Source: Alcanivorax borkumensis SK2 (GTDB lineage Bacteria; Pseudomonadota; Gammaproteobacteria; Pseudomonadales; Alcanivoracaceae). From it: DNA of 64,000 nt. The notes below the pieces were generated by a model that had not been told where the DNA came from, did no database searches, and saw only the letters and a program-made list of their open reading frames with translations. This document shows positions 8,712 through 18,883 of this stretch, piece by piece (within the stretch, counting starts at the first letter, position 1; every line of letters starts with the position of its first letter). Location of the stretch: assembly GCF_000009365.1 (NCBI RefSeq), contig NC_008260.1:2947001-3011000 (forward strand), given 5' to 3'. The translations under genes and the position numbers were made by a program.

Positions 8712-9875
8712 TCAATCCTTCGCCCGTGCCTCAAGCATAGCCACTGCCGGCAGCACCTTACCTTCCACAAACTCCAGGAAGGCACCACCACCGGTAGAGA
8801 TGTAGCTAACCTTATCGGTAATGCCGTATTTATCCACCGCCGCCAGGGTGTCGCCACCGCCAGCAATGGAGAAAGCATCAGAATCGGCGATGGCCAGGGC
8901 CATTTCACGAGTGCCTTCACCAAACTGATCAAATTCAAAAACACCCACCGGACCATTCCAAATAATGGTTTTGGCTTCTTTCATTAGTGCCGCCACGATG
9001 TGAGCTGTTTGCGGGCCCACATCCAAAATCATGTCGTCGTCGGCCACGTCTTCCACTTTCTTGGTCGCCGCCTCGGCGGATTCAGAAAAGGCCTTGGCAG
9101 TAACCACATCCACCGGAATCGGGATGTGTACCTTCTCGGCAATTTTCTGTGCGGCAGGAATCAGGTCCTTTTCATACAAAGACTTACCCACCGGGTGCCC
9201 GGCAGCGGCCAGGAAGGTGTTGGCGATACCGCCACCAACCACCAACTGATCCACTTTATCCGACAACGATTCCAGCACTTCCAGCTTGGTGGACACCTTG
9301 GAGCCACCCACAATGGCCACCAAGGGTTTGGCGGGTGCATCCAGCGCCTTACCTAAGGCATCCAGCTCATTGGCCAGCAGCGGGCCGGCACATGCCACAG
9401 GCGCAAATTTGCCCACCCCATGGGTGGATGCCTGCGCACGGTGTGCCGTACCAAAGGCATCCATTACATAGATATCACACAGTGCCGCCATTTTTTGTGA
9501 CAGTGCTTCGTCGTCTTTCTTTTCACCTTGATTGAAGCGAACGTTCTCACACAACACCACCTGACCGTCCGCCACCTCGACGCCGCCCAGCCAATCTTTC
9601 ACTAGCGGTACATCACGGCCCAGCAGACCTCCCAAATGATCGGCCACCGGCTGCAGAGAAAATTCCTCCGCATACTCACCTTCGGTTGGACGCCCCAGAT
9701 GAGACATCAGCATCACCTTGGCGCCGGCCTTGAGCGCATGTTCAATGGTCGGCAATGAGGCACGGATGCGCGCATCACTGGTGACCTTGCCATCCTTCAC
9801 CGGCACGTTCAGGTCTTCACGGATCAGAACGCGTTTGCCTGCCAGATCCAGGTCGGTCATGCGTTTGAAGTTCAT
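8712..9875 (-). CDS. pgk: Phosphoglycerate kinase
   Basis: This 387-residue glycolytic/gluconeogenic kinase transfers phosphate between 1,3-bisphosphoglycerate and ADP. Landmarks are [26 protein letters not shown], the hinge and nucleotide regions [16 protein letters not shown] and [12 protein letters not shown], and the C-terminal [14 protein letters not shown] and [10 protein letters not shown] motifs. Length is normal. It lies between epd and fba, with a 136-bp spacer to fba made of degenerate GC-rich words. Confidence 0.97.
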   Translation of the reverse strand: MNFKRMTDLDLAGKRVLIREDLNVPVKDGKVTSDARIRASLPTIEHALKAGAKVMLMSHLGRPTEGEYAEEFSLQPVADHLGGLLGRDVPLVKDWLGGVEVADGQVVLCENVRFNQGEKKDDEALSQKMAALCDIYVMDAFGTAHRAQASTHGVGKFAPVACAGPLLANELDALGKALDAPAKPLVAIVGGSKVSTKLEVLESLSDKVDQLVVGGGIANTFLAAAGHPVGKSLYEKDLIPAAQKIAEKVHIPIPVDVVTAKAFSESAEAATKKVEDVADDDMILDVGPQTAHIVAALMKEAKTIIWNGPVGVFEFDQFGEGTREMALAIADSDAFSIAGGGDTLAAVDKYGITDKVSYISTGGGAFLEFVEGKVLPAVAMLEARAKD

Positions 9876-9938
9876 TTCGTTCCTACCTCATTAAATTCTG
9901 CCAGACGCCATGCTGACGCCAAACGTTTAAGCAACACG

Positions 9939-10973
9939 TCAGGCGCCCAGCTTAGAGCATCCAGCCTTGTTCAAAGCTAATTCATTCACCCAGTCCAACA
10001 ATCGGTTGGCATAACCCCATTCGTTGTCGTACCAAGCCACTACTTGCACCATATCGCCCTGCACTCGGGTCTGAGTCACATCAACGATCGCGGACTCTGT
10101 ACGGTGATTAAAATCCGCGCTGACCAGCGGCGCGTCATTGTAGCCAATCAGGCCCGCCGACACGGTTGCCTGTTGGTGTAGCCACTGATTAAGACTGTCT
10201 TCATCCGGTGTCTGTTCCAACCGCAAAGTCAGCTCCACCATAGCCACATTTAGGGTTGGCACTCGAATGGAGTCACCATTGATGCGCCCAGCCAGCGCCG
10301 GCAATACTTGTTGTACCGCACCAATGGAACTGCTGGTGGTGGGCACGATGTTCTGTGCTCCGGCCCGCCCCCGGCGCGGGTCCCGATGAACGTGATCCAG
10401 CAAGGTCTGATCCGAGGTGTAAGCATGGATTTCTTTCATCAATACCTGCTGAACACCATACTGCTGGTCTAGCCGCTGCAGCAGCGGAGCAATGCAGTGC
10501 GTAGTACAAGACGCCGCCGACAGCACCTGGCTGTCGTCACGAACGTCCTCATGATTGACGCCGTACACCACGATTTGATCCGCTTGATCAAACGGCACCG
10601 CACCGATAATGACTTTTTTCGCACCGGCTTGTAGGTGACGAGACGCGCCCGCATGGCTGCGAAAATGCCCGGAACACTCCAGCACTAAGTCCACCCCGAG
10701 CTCACCCCAAGGCAGCAACTCTGGCTGTGGTTGCTCCAGCAACATGGGCGCCTGTTTGCCAATACGCAGCATCCCATCAATCAACTCAGCCGGCTCCGCC
10801 AGCCGCCCGTGGGTGGTGTCGTAACGCGTCAGGTACAACAAATCTTCCGGGCGGCCCTTGTCGTTGATCGCCACCAACGTAAACGGCGCCTGCCAACCTG
10901 CGCCTTCGCGCTCGGCCAGAGCACGGACAAAAGAACGCCCAATACGGCCATAGCCATTAATGGCGATGCGCAT
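9939..10973 (-). CDS. epd: Glyceraldehyde-3-phosphate/erythrose-4-phosphate dehydrogenase family enzyme
   Basis: The 344-residue NAD-dependent dehydrogenase starts at MRIAINGYGRIGRSFVRAL (Rossmann fold); an upstream in-frame extension to 11117 lacks homology and is rejected. It has the catalytic cysteine in SAASCTTHC, the HRDPRRGRAGAQNIVPT segment and the C-terminal WYDNEWGYANRLLDWV. Position between tktA and pgk argues for Epd (pyridoxal phosphate synthesis), but several segments (YTSDQTLLDHVH) look like GAPDH, so gap is possible. The usual SCTTNC is SCTTHC here, an unusual change beside the nucleophile. Confidence 0.8.
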   Translation of the reverse strand: MRIAINGYGRIGRSFVRALAEREGAGWQAPFTLVAINDKGRPEDLLYLTRYDTTHGRLAEPAELIDGMLRIGKQAPMLLEQPQPELLPWGELGVDLVLECSGHFRSHAGASRHLQAGAKKVIIGAVPFDQADQIVVYGVNHEDVRDDSQVLSAASCTTHCIAPLLQRLDQQYGVQQVLMKEIHAYTSDQTLLDHVHRDPRRGRAGAQNIVPTTSSSIGAVQQVLPALAGRINGDSIRVPTLNVAMVELTLRLEQTPDEDSLNQWLHQQATVSAGLIGYNDAPLVSADFNHRTESAIVDVTQTRVQGDMVQVVAWYDNEWGYANRLLDWVNELALNKAGCSKLGA

Positions 10974-11028
10974 TAGACAGCGCTCCGCAGCAGCGTCACG
11001 TGCCCAGCACCAGGCGTCCGGCGTTTCA

Positions 11029-13029
11029 TTACAACAACGACTCCACTGCTTCCTGTACGGCTTCAGCGGTGATATTGAAGTGCTTGAACAAATCCCCCGC
11101 CGGAGCGGAAGCGCCAAAGCTGTTCATGCCAATCACCTTGCCGTCCAGGCCCACAAAGCGGAACCAGTAATCGGCAATGGCGGCTTCTACCGCGACCCGG
11201 GCGCGCACGTCGCCTGGCAACACGCTGTCCTGGTACGCCTTGTCCTGGGCCAGAAATTCTTCCACACAGGGCATGGACACCACGCGAATATTCTTACCGG
11301 TGAGCGCTCTAGCCGCAATCACCGCCAGCTCCACTTCAGAACCGGTGGCAATGATGATCGCGTCCGGAGTGTCTTCACCCGTTTGCAGCAAGGTGTAGCC
11401 ACCCTTTTCGATCTCAGCCAGCTGTTCGCTGCCACGCTCCATGCAGGGCAGCCCCTGACGAGAGAAAATCAGCGCAGACGGACCATCCTGACGCAATACA
11501 GCCTGCTTCCAGGACACCGCCGACTCCACCGTGTCACAAGGACGCCAGGTGCGCATGTTCGGGGTCAGGCGCAAGTTGGCCAATTGCTCAATGGGCTGGT
11601 GAGTTGGGCCATCTTCGCCCAGGCCAATGGAATCGTGGGTATAAACCAAAATGTTCGGCTGGTGCATGATCGCCGCCATGCGCACCGCGTTGCGGGCGTA
11701 CTCCATAAAGACCAGGAAGGTGCCGCCGTAGGGGCGTAGGCCGCCGTGCAGGCACAGGCCGTTCTGGATGGCGGTCATACCAAATTCGCGCACGCCGTAG
11801 TGAATATAGTTGCCGCTGGCATCGTCTGCGGTAACCGATTTGCAGCCTTTCCAAATGGTGTTGTTGGAACCGGCCAGGTCGGCAGAGCCGCCAGCCAATT
11901 CTGGCAACAGCGGGCCGAAAGCGTCCAACGTATTCTGGCTGGCCTTGCGGGTCGCCACCTTTTCGCCTTTTTCCTGACACTCACGGATATAGGCATCCGC
12001 TTGCTCGGCAAAATCCGCCGGCAGCTCGCTAGCCATGCGGCGCGTAAACTCAGCGGCCAGCTCCGGGTACGCAGCCTGATAAGCATCGAAACGCTGCTGC
12101 CACTCACTCTGCGCTTTGGCACCCGCCTCTTTGGCATCCCAGGCACTCTTAATGTCCGCGGGGATCTCGAACGGGCCGTACTCCCAGCCCAGCGCTTTAC
12201 GGGTCAGAGTGATTTCGTCTTCGCCCAGGGCGGCACCATGGGAATCTTCCTTGCCCTGCTTATTCGGGCTACCGAAACCGATAATGGTTTTGCAGCAGAT
12301 CAGCGTAGGCTGGGAGGTGTTGGCGCGGGCATTTTCCACCGCCACCATTATTTCTTCCGCGTTGTGGCCGTCGACATTAGGAATCACCTGCCAACCGTAG
12401 GCGCGGAAACGCTCTACGGTATCGTCGGTGAACCAGCCTTCCACTTCACCGTCAATGGAAATGCCATTGTCGTCGTAGAAGGCCACCAGTTTACCCAAGC
12501 CCAAGGTGCCTGCCAGGGATGCCACTTCGTGGGAGATCCCTTCCATCATGCAGCCATCACCCAGGAAGCAATAGGTGTTGTGATCAACAATGGTGTGCCC
12601 ATCACGATTGAACTGCCCCGCTAGCATCTTCTCAGCCAGCGCCATGCCTACCGCATTGGCAATCCCCTGCCCCAGCGGGCCAGTGGTGGTTTCGATGCCC
12701 GGAGCGTCACCATATTCTGGGTGTCCGGCAGTGGGGCTACCCAACTGGCGAAAGTTTTTGATGTCATCCAGGCTGACACCGTAACCGGTCAAATGCAGAA
12801 GGCTGTAAAGCAGCATGGAGCCATGGCCATTGGAGAGCACAAAGCGGTCGCGGTCGGCCCAGGTTGGGTCCGCCGGGTTGTGTCGCATGAAATCGCGCCA
12901 CAAAACTTCGGCGATATCCGCCATGCCCATGGGCGCACCGGGGTGCCCGGAGTTGGCTTTCTGTACCGCATCCATGCTCAGGGCACGGATAGCGTTGGCG
13001 AGTTCACGGCGGGCGGGTGCACTGGACAT
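11029..13029 (-). CDS. tktA: Transketolase
   Basis: A thiamine diphosphate enzyme of the pentose phosphate pathway, 666 aa, the usual length. Motifs are [16 protein letters not shown], the ThDP-binding [12 protein letters not shown] through [13 protein letters not shown], the pyrimidine-domain segment [11 protein letters not shown], and [16 protein letters not shown] start at [10 protein letters not shown] (13029); an in-frame extension to 13137 has no homology and reaches into the shared promoter region with the divergent regulator. It heads the tktA-epd-pgk-fba series. Confidence 0.95.
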   Translation of the reverse strand: MSSAPARRELANAIRALSMDAVQKANSGHPGAPMGMADIAEVLWRDFMRHNPADPTWADRDRFVLSNGHGSMLLYSLLHLTGYGVSLDDIKNFRQLGSPTAGHPEYGDAPGIETTTGPLGQGIANAVGMALAEKMLAGQFNRDGHTIVDHNTYCFLGDGCMMEGISHEVASLAGTLGLGKLVAFYDDNGISIDGEVEGWFTDDTVERFRAYGWQVIPNVDGHNAEEIMVAVENARANTSQPTLICCKTIIGFGSPNKQGKEDSHGAALGEDEITLTRKALGWEYGPFEIPADIKSAWDAKEAGAKAQSEWQQRFDAYQAAYPELAAEFTRRMASELPADFAEQADAYIRECQEKGEKVATRKASQNTLDAFGPLLPELAGGSADLAGSNNTIWKGCKSVTADDASGNYIHYGVREFGMTAIQNGLCLHGGLRPYGGTFLVFMEYARNAVRMAAIMHQPNILVYTHDSIGLGEDGPTHQPIEQLANLRLTPNMRTWRPCDTVESAVSWKQAVLRQDGPSALIFSRQGLPCMERGSEQLAEIEKGGYTLLQTGEDTPDAIIIATGSEVELAVIAARALTGKNIRVVSMPCVEEFLAQDKAYQDSVLPGDVRARVAVEAAIADYWFRFVGLDGKVIGMNSFGASAPAGDLFKHFNITAEAVQEAVESLL

Positions 13030-13189
13030 GCAGGGCTCCAAACTGGCTGGTGGCTGAAAAGGGGCGCTATTGTCCCTCAAGCCGATAACGCCTACAAGCC
13101 GCACGCCCCAGAGCTCGCCGCTGCCTAGTTTCTGCATACCGCGTATGGGCCTGTTGCACGCAACGGGTTAAGCTGACAGACAGACCTAT

Positions 13190-13228
13190 ATCAATTTATT
13201 TTGATTTAGTTTTCAGTTGCGCTAAACT
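13190..13228 (+). promoter_or_regulatory. Promoter with overlapping operator-like palindrome, ArsR-methyltransferase gene
   Basis: TTGATT (13201-13206), a 16-bp spacer and TAAACT (13223-13228) form a promoter whose start would fall near 13235, only about two bases before the ATG. The -35 overlaps the dyad ATCAA (13190-13194), six bases, TTGAT (13201-13205), a likely self-regulatory operator. Confidence 0.5.
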
Positions 13229-13236
13229 GCGCCACC

Positions 13237-14211
13237 ATGACTGCACTGGCCCCCTCTCCACCGGATGTTACCGACCGCCTGGCAGCCTTTCTCAAGGCCG
13301 CTGGTGACCCGCTGCGCCTGCAGGTGCTGCAAGTATTGGGACAGAACAGCTTCGGCGTGCTGGAGCTCTGCGAGATCATGGCCATGAAGCAGTCCGGTAT
13401 GAGCCACCATCTAAAGGTGCTCACCAACGGCGGGCTGGTGGAAAAACGCCGCGAAGGCAATTCCATTTTTTACCGTCGTCGCCTGCCTCAGCCAGATAAT
13501 ACGGAAGGCGCTCTTCACGGCGCCCTGCTTGAAGAGCTGGACAATGGAGCACTGGATTTCCAAGTGGCTGGGCGACTGGAACAGGTGCAAAGCCAACGAG
13601 CGGAACAGAGCCGGGCTTTTTTTGCCCGCCACGGGGAAGCCGGGGACGATAAGCAGGAGCTGATTGCCGACTACTCGCAATACGCCGAACAAGCCTTGGA
13701 ACTATTGGTGCGTGCGTGCCCCCAAGGCGGCTCGGCTCTGGAGATCGGCCCTGGAGACGGGCGCTTTCTGCAGGAGTTGTCACAACGATTTGATACGGTA
13801 ACCGGGCTGGACAACGCCGAAGCCATGCTGGCCCGAGCCCGCCAGCAACTGCAGGCGGCAGCACTGAACAATGTGCAACTGATCTGCGGCGAATGGCCTG
13901 CCAGCGCGGCAACCTTACCTGCGGCAAACGCGGTGGTACTAAACATGGTGCTGCACCATCTGCCCGCCCCGGCCAGCGCGATCCGCGCCGCCGCGGCACA
14001 ATTGCAGGCCGGCGGCACTCTGCTGATCACCGACCTGTGTCGGCATGATCAGCACTGGGCCCACGAGGCTTGCGGTGATTTTTGGCTCGGCTTTGATGAA
14101 GCCGATCTAGTGGATTGGGCCGGCCGCGCCGGTCTTGAGTTGCAGGAAAGCCAGTTTCTGGCCCTGCGCAATGGTTTTCAGGTGCAGGTACGCACCTTCA
14201 GGAAGAGTTGA
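13237..14211 (+). CDS. ArsR-family regulator fused to a SAM-dependent methyltransferase (SahR type)
   Basis: The 324-residue protein has an N-terminal ArsR winged helix (about 10-90; [14 protein letters not shown], then the recognition helix [11 protein letters not shown]) and a C-terminal class I methyltransferase domain with the SAM loop [12 protein letters not shown] and [10 protein letters not shown]. This architecture directly upstream of metK-ahcY matches SahR, the proteobacterial regulator that senses S-adenosylhomocysteine and controls the methionine cycle. Ligand and targets are inferred from context. There is no Shine-Dalgarno before the ATG, and the promoter predicts a leaderless message. 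Confidence 0.8.
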   Translation: MTALAPSPPDVTDRLAAFLKAAGDPLRLQVLQVLGQNSFGVLELCEIMAMKQSGMSHHLKVLTNGGLVEKRREGNSIFYRRRLPQPDNTEGALHGALLEELDNGALDFQVAGRLEQVQSQRAEQSRAFFARHGEAGDDKQELIADYSQYAEQALELLVRACPQGGSALEIGPGDGRFLQELSQRFDTVTGLDNAEAMLARARQQLQAAALNNVQLICGEWPASAATLPAANAVVLNMVLHHLPAPASAIRAAAAQLQAGGTLLITDLCRHDQHWAHEACGDFWLGFDEADLVDWAGRAGLELQESQFLALRNGFQVQVRTFRKS

Positions 14212-14290
14212 GCTTTACACTTTCAACTCATTTTTTTCGCGCCTATTGAAGGCAACGCAACGATCAATGAATCACGGGAGCACTCCAGTA

Positions 14291-15439
14291 ATGAGTGAAT
14301 ATTCCATCTTTACCTCCGAGTCCGTATCCGAAGGCCATCCGGATAAAATGGCTGACCAGATTTCGGATGCCATTCTGGATGCCATCATCAAAGATGACCC
14401 CCACGCCCGCGTGGCGGTAGAAACAATGGTAAAAACCGGCATGGCCGTGGTTGCCGGTGAAGTGCGCACCAATACCTATGTGGAATTGGAAGACATCGTT
14501 CGCCAAGTGATTCTGGATATCGGTTACGACAGCTCAGAAAAAGGCTTCGATGGCGCCAGCTGTGCCGTGCTCAACGGCATTGGCAAACAGTCCGCCGACA
14601 TTGCTATCGGTGTAGACGAAGCGGAAGAGAAAGAAATGGGTGCCGGCGACCAAGGCCTGATGTTTGGCTTCGCCACCGACGAAACCGACACCCTGATGCC
14701 CGCCCCGGTGTACTACTCCCACCGCTTGGTAGAGCGCCAAGCCAAGCTGCGCAAGAACAGCACCCTGCCTTGGTTACGCCCAGATGCGAAAAGCCAGGTG
14801 ACCTTGCGTTATGACAACGGCAAGCCGGTAGCTGTGGATGCGGTAGTACTCTCCACCCAGCACTCCCCGGACATCAAGCTCGCGGATCTGCGTGAAGCGG
14901 TGATGGAAGAAATCATCAAGCCGGTGCTGCCCGAAGAGTGGCTGCACAAGGACACCCTGTACCACGTGAACCCCACCGGGATTTTCGTGATCGGCGGCCC
15001 CATGGGCGACTGCGGCCTCACCGGCCGCAAGATCATCGTCGACACCTACGGCGGCATGGCCCGCCACGGCGGCGGCGCCTTCTCTGGCAAGGACCCGTCC
15101 AAGGTGGATCGTTCCGCTGCTTATGCCGGACGTTACGTGGCCAAGAACATTGTCGCCGCGGGCTTGGCCAGCAAGTGCGAGATTCAGGTGAGCTATGCCA
15201 TTGGTGTGGCCGAGCCCACGTCTATCTCGGTAAATACCTTTGGCACCGGCAAAATTAGCGATAGCGCCATCGTCGACCTGGTACGCGAACACTTTGATCT
15301 GCGCCCACGCGGCATTATTGAAATGCTCGACCTACGCAAGCCGATCTATCGCCCCACTGCCAGCTACGGCCACTTCGGCCGCGAAGGCTTCAGTTGGGAA
15401 AAAACCGACAAAACCGAAGCGCTTAAAGCAGCACTTTAA
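14291..15439 (+). CDS. metK: S-adenosylmethionine synthetase
   Basis: MetK makes SAM from methionine and ATP. The 382-residue protein begins [19 protein letters not shown], followed by [12 protein letters not shown], the hexapeptide [10 protein letters not shown] and the P-loop-like region [19 protein letters not shown] use the ATG at 14291, preceded by GGGAG about ten bases upstream; longer in-frame starts at 14135 and 14267 add sequence without homology. It is the second gene of the sahR-metK-ahcY-metF group. Confidence 0.96.
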   Translation: MSEYSIFTSESVSEGHPDKMADQISDAILDAIIKDDPHARVAVETMVKTGMAVVAGEVRTNTYVELEDIVRQVILDIGYDSSEKGFDGASCAVLNGIGKQSADIAIGVDEAEEKEMGAGDQGLMFGFATDETDTLMPAPVYYSHRLVERQAKLRKNSTLPWLRPDAKSQVTLRYDNGKPVAVDAVVLSTQHSPDIKLADLREAVMEEIIKPVLPEEWLHKDTLYHVNPTGIFVIGGPMGDCGLTGRKIIVDTYGGMARHGGGAFSGKDPSKVDRSAAYAGRYVAKNIVAAGLASKCEIQVSYAIGVAEPTSISVNTFGTGKISDSAIVDLVREHFDLRPRGIIEMLDLRKPIYRPTASYGHFGREGFSWEKTDKTEALKAAL

Positions 15440-15488
15440 ACGCTTACCTGCACACAAACACCGCAGGCAGGCATACCTAACACCTTGG

Positions 15489-15544
15489 GGCTCGCCACAC
15501 AGCGAGCCGACTAGCACCACGTAATGCGTTTAGCATGTTACGTG
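15489..15544 (+). promoter_or_regulatory. Structured leader between metK and ahcY
   Basis: Two hairpins precede ahcY: GGCTCGC (15489-15495), loop CACACA, GCGAGCC (15502-15508); and CACGTAA-TGC (15518-15527), loop GTTTA, GCA-TG-TTACGTG (15533-15544). The second ends a few bases before the ribosome site (GGAG, 15550-15553). The location suggests control of ahcY, but I do not see the conserved core of the SAH riboswitch. Confidence 0.4.
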
Positions 15545-15560
15545 CAAGCGGAGAAACAGA

Positions 15561-16949
15561 ATGAACGCGAAAGTAGGCACCTTTACTGATTATAAAGTCG
15601 CGGATATTTCCCTAGCGAATTATGGCCGCTCAGAAATCCATATTGCCGAAACCGAAATGCCGGCACTCATCGCTATTCGTGAAAAATACCGTGCCGAGCA
15701 GCCGCTGAAAGGCGCCAAAATTATTGGCTGCATTCACATGACCATTCAGACCGCCGTACTGATCGAAACCCTGATTGCCCTGGGCGCAGAAGTACGCTGG
15801 TCCAGCTGTAATATCTTCTCCACCCAGGACCACGCCGCTGCCGCTATCGCTGCTGCCGGTGTTCCCGTGTTTGCCTGGAAAGGCGAAACCGAAGAAGAGT
15901 ACATGTGGTGCATCGAGCAGACCTGTCGCGACGGCAACGGTGAACTGTGGGAAGCTAACATGATTCTCGATGATGGCGGCGACCTGACCGGCTACATCCA
16001 CGAAACCTACCCGGCCATGCTCGACAACATTCACGGCATTACCGAAGAAACCACCACCGGTGTACACCGTCTCTACGAGATGCTGAACAAAGGCACATTG
16101 AAAGTGCCCGCAGTGAACGTGAATGATTCTGTCACCAAGAGCAAAAACGACAACAAATATGGTTGCCGTCATTCCCTGAACGATGCCATCAAGCGCGGTA
16201 CCGACCACCTGTTGTCTGGCAAGAAAGCCCTGGTTATCGGTTACGGTGACGTGGGCAAGGGCTCCGCCCAGTCCCTGCGTCAGGAAGGCATGATTGTGAA
16301 AGTCACCGAAGCCGATCCAATCTGCGCTATGCAGGCCTGCATGGACGGCTTTGAAGTGGTCAGCCAATACAAAGGTGGCATTAACGATGGCAGCGAAGCC
16401 TCCATCAACACCGATCTGCTAGGCAACACGGATCTGCTGGTTACCACCACCGGCAATTTCAATGTGTGCGACGCCAACATGCTCAAGGCGATCAAGAAAG
16501 GCGCCGTGGTCTGTAACATCGGTCACTTCGACAACGAAGTGGATACCGCCTTCATGCGCGAAACCTGGGAATGGGAAGAAGTAAAACCCCAAGTCCACAA
16601 AGTATGGCGCAATAAAGCTGAAGGCGATTTCCTGCTGCTGCTTTCCGAAGGCCGCCTGGTCAACCTGGGCAACGCCACCGGGCACCCCAGCCGCATCATG
16701 GATGGCTCCTTCGCCAACCAGGTACTGGCGCAGATGTATCTGTTCGACCAGGGCTACGCCAACCACTCTGATGCCGTGAAAGAAAAAATGCTCAAGGTAG
16801 AAGTGCTGCCCAAAAAGCTGGATGAAGAAGTGGCCCGCTACATGGTGGAAGGCTTTGGTGGTGTGATCACCAAGCTCAGCAAAGAGCAAGCCGACTACAT
16901 CGGCGTAGACGTGAACGGCCCCTACAAGCCCGAACATTATAAGTACTAA
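15561..16949 (+). CDS. ahcY: S-adenosylhomocysteine hydrolase
   Basis: AhcY splits S-adenosylhomocysteine into homocysteine and adenosine, clearing the product of SAM-dependent methylation. The 462-residue protein carries the NAD-binding loop [15 protein letters not shown], the catalytic region [25 protein letters not shown], and the C-terminal [11 protein letters not shown] with the conserved Lys-Tyr. Length equals the bacterial form. Position after metK and before metF completes a SAM recycling unit. Confidence 0.97.
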   Translation: MNAKVGTFTDYKVADISLANYGRSEIHIAETEMPALIAIREKYRAEQPLKGAKIIGCIHMTIQTAVLIETLIALGAEVRWSSCNIFSTQDHAAAAIAAAGVPVFAWKGETEEEYMWCIEQTCRDGNGELWEANMILDDGGDLTGYIHETYPAMLDNIHGITEETTTGVHRLYEMLNKGTLKVPAVNVNDSVTKSKNDNKYGCRHSLNDAIKRGTDHLLSGKKALVIGYGDVGKGSAQSLRQEGMIVKVTEADPICAMQACMDGFEVVSQYKGGINDGSEASINTDLLGNTDLLVTTTGNFNVCDANMLKAIKKGAVVCNIGHFDNEVDTAFMRETWEWEEVKPQVHKVWRNKAEGDFLLLLSEGRLVNLGNATGHPSRIMDGSFANQVLAQMYLFDQGYANHSDAVKEKMLKVEVLPKKLDEEVARYMVEGFGGVITKLSKEQADYIGVDVNGPYKPEHYKY

Positions 16950-16958
16950 ACACTGGTA

Positions 16959-16990
16959 CGCCCCACGCATCATGCAACACGCGTGGGGCG
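16959..16990. repeat. 10-bp inverted repeat between ahcY and metF
   Basis: CGCCCCACGC (16959-16968) pairs perfectly with GCGTGGGGCG (16981-16990) over a 12-base loop. No T-run follows, so it is more likely a stabilising or attenuating hairpin than a complete terminator. A related element occurs at 29218-29256. Confidence 0.6.
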
Positions 16991-17019
16991 TGAGGTGTGC
17001 AGCATGAAGCGAGTTCCCA

Positions 17020-17847
17020 ATGAAACGAATCAGTTTTGAATTCTTTCCGCCAAAAACCGACCAGGGGAAAGAAAAGCTACTGGCGACGCAGCAAAAACTG
17101 CTGGTCAAGAACCCCGCGTTTTTTTCCTGCACCTTTGGTGCTGGTGGCTCCACCCGTGACAATACCCGCGACACCGTCAATAAGTTGCGCGAGCAACACG
17201 GCGACACCGCACCGCATCTGAGCTGCATCGGTCAGAGCCGCGAAGAAATCTTGGAGCTGGTCAACGGCTACAAAGAAGCCGGCGTGCAACGCATCGTTGC
17301 CCTGCGTGGCGACTTACCTTCCGGCATGGGTTACGCCCAGAGCGAGATTAAATACGCCGACGAACTGGTGCAATTGATCCGCCAGGAAACCGGCGATCAC
17401 TTCACCCTGGAAGTGGCAGCCTACCCGGAAATGCACCCGCAAGCGCGCAGCTTCGAAGATGATATTGCGCACTTCAAACGCAAAGTAGATGCCGGCGCCA
17501 ACAGCGGCCTAACCCAGTATTTCTACAATGCAGATGCCTACGGCTATTATATGGATGCGTTACAAAAGATTGACTGTGACGCTCCTGTCTACCCCGGCAT
17601 CATGCCCATTCTCAACGTGGCCAACCTGTTACGCTTTTCCAATACCTGTGGCGCCGATGTGCCACGCTGGCTGCAAAGCAAGCTTAACGACATCAAGGAT
17701 GATGACGCCGCAGTGAAAGCATTCGGTGAAGAAGTGGTTACCCGTTTATGCGAGCGACTGCTGGCCATGGGCGCACCGGGCTTGCACTTCTACACCATGA
17801 ACCAAGCCGGCCCCAACCTTCGTATTCTCGACAATCTGGGGATGTGA
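17020..17847 (+). CDS. metF: Methylenetetrahydrofolate reductase
   Basis: This FAD enzyme reduces 5,10-methylene-THF to 5-methyl-THF, the methyl donor for methionine synthesis. The 275-residue protein shows ISFEFFPPKT at the N-terminus, FGAGGSTRD, IVALRGDLP, VAAYPEMHP and FYNADAYGYYMD, all typical of bacterial MetF, and ends HFYTMNQA. It is the last gene of the methionine-cycle cluster, 70 bp after ahcY across a hairpin. Confidence 0.96.
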   Translation: MKRISFEFFPPKTDQGKEKLLATQQKLLVKNPAFFSCTFGAGGSTRDNTRDTVNKLREQHGDTAPHLSCIGQSREEILELVNGYKEAGVQRIVALRGDLPSGMGYAQSEIKYADELVQLIRQETGDHFTLEVAAYPEMHPQARSFEDDIAHFKRKVDAGANSGLTQYFYNADAYGYYMDALQKIDCDAPVYPGIMPILNVANLLRFSNTCGADVPRWLQSKLNDIKDDDAAVKAFGEEVVTRLCERLLAMGAPGLHFYTMNQAGPNLRILDNLGM

Positions 17848-18180
17848 AAAGGCACCGTTAAGCTTCACGCTACAACACGGGCCGGGGTGGCACCATCCGA
17901 TAACCGCCCTGCCCGTGCAATGCAGCTGAACATTTAAACGTGAAAATTTGATAAGAAACCCCAGAAACCGTCCTCCCGGCTTTCCTCATCTCTTTTTGTC
18001 GCTTGTAGCTAGACTCCTTCGCTATAAACATTAGCCCATATTCGCATTTCCCCTCCTGCGCGCCGCGTTTTACTCTTAACTAAACATACCGTCACGGAGC
18101 GTGTTCTCGCTTCAGCCACCAGCTGTTTGTTAGCCCCCGCTCCCCGAGCCCGGCCATCCTGTTCCGGGAGGAGGTTTATC
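17848..18180. other. Intergenic region after metF
   Basis: No gene is supported. There is a weak dyad ACGGGC/GCCCGT around 17877-17920 without a T-run. A possible promoter for the next gene is TTGTAG near 18003 with TATAAA near 18022. The strong ribosome site GGGAGGAGG lies just before 18181. Confidence 0.4.
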
Positions 18181-18648
18181 ATGCCCGCCCGCGCTCTGGC
18201 AGATTTTCTCGACAACAACAAGGTCAGCTACCACTGCTACAACCACGCGCCCGCCGTTACCGCCTCTGAAGTAGCGCAATCCGCTCATATACCCAGCCGA
18301 AATATGGCCAAACCGGTGATTGTTGAAGCAGATGGCGAACTGGTTATGGCCGTACTCCCCGCCAATCACTATCTGGACCCTAACAAACTGCGCCAGGCCC
18401 TCAACGCCAATCACGTTAAGCTAGCCAACGAAGACCATTTCAAGGGCCGTTTCCCACTTTGCGAACCTGGCGGCGAGCCGCCTTTCGGCAATCTGTACGG
18501 CATGAAGGTGTATGTGGACAACACCTTGCTCAGCGAAGACTGGTTGGCCTTCAATGCAGGCACACACACCGAAGTGATAACAATGGGCATGGGCGATTTT
18601 CTTCGTCTCAGCCAGGCGCAGGCCTGTGCCTTCGCCATGCTTCATTAG
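18181..18648 (+). CDS. YbaK/EbsC-domain protein (probable aminoacyl-tRNA deacylase)
   Basis: A 155-residue protein made of one YbaK/EbsC (ProXp-like) domain. Visible features are ALADFLDNNKVSYHCYNH, the conserved lysine region RNMAKPVIVEADGELVMAVLPA, and EPGGEPPFGNLYGMKVYVD. Members hydrolyse mischarged tRNAs in trans; the specific tRNA cannot be read here. The start at 18181 is fixed by GGAGGAGG; an in-frame extension upstream is rejected. It is followed by a terminator. Confidence 0.82.
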   Translation: MPARALADFLDNNKVSYHCYNHAPAVTASEVAQSAHIPSRNMAKPVIVEADGELVMAVLPANHYLDPNKLRQALNANHVKLANEDHFKGRFPLCEPGGEPPFGNLYGMKVYVDNTLLSEDWLAFNAGTHTEVITMGMGDFLRLSQAQACAFAMLH

Positions 18649-18692
18649 ACATCACGGGTAAAGCCCCTTACATCGCCACCGGCATCCCCTTT

Positions 18693-18722
18693 CCCCGTTC
18701 GGCTGAACGGGGCTTTCTTTTC
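18693..18722 (+). terminator. Rho-independent terminator
   Basis: CCCCGTTC (18693-18700), loop GGCT, GAACGGGG (18705-18712), then CTTTCTTTTCT. It ends the YbaK-like gene. Confidence 0.85.
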
Positions 18723-18883
18723 TCCCATCGTCATACCATTCGCTGCAAAAACTGCGGAGCAGCACCGGCCTGCGAGACCCTTTTGAGAAATCATGCTGAC
18801 ACCACAAAGAAGCCTGCAGACTGTCATCGTTCGTTCGCTTCTGCGTGGTATGCTAATTCGAAATGATTGCCGGAAAGATACGC

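Noticed and set aside
9939..11117. N-terminally extended versions of epd, tktA (to 13137), metK (from 14135), polA (from 58056) and others
   Set aside because: The added residues are non-homologous and reach into promoters or neighbouring genes; the chosen starts have homology and, mostly, ribosome sites.
15440..15560. SAH riboswitch before ahcY
   Set aside because: The gene context fits, but I could not find the conserved core, so it is reported only as a structured leader.
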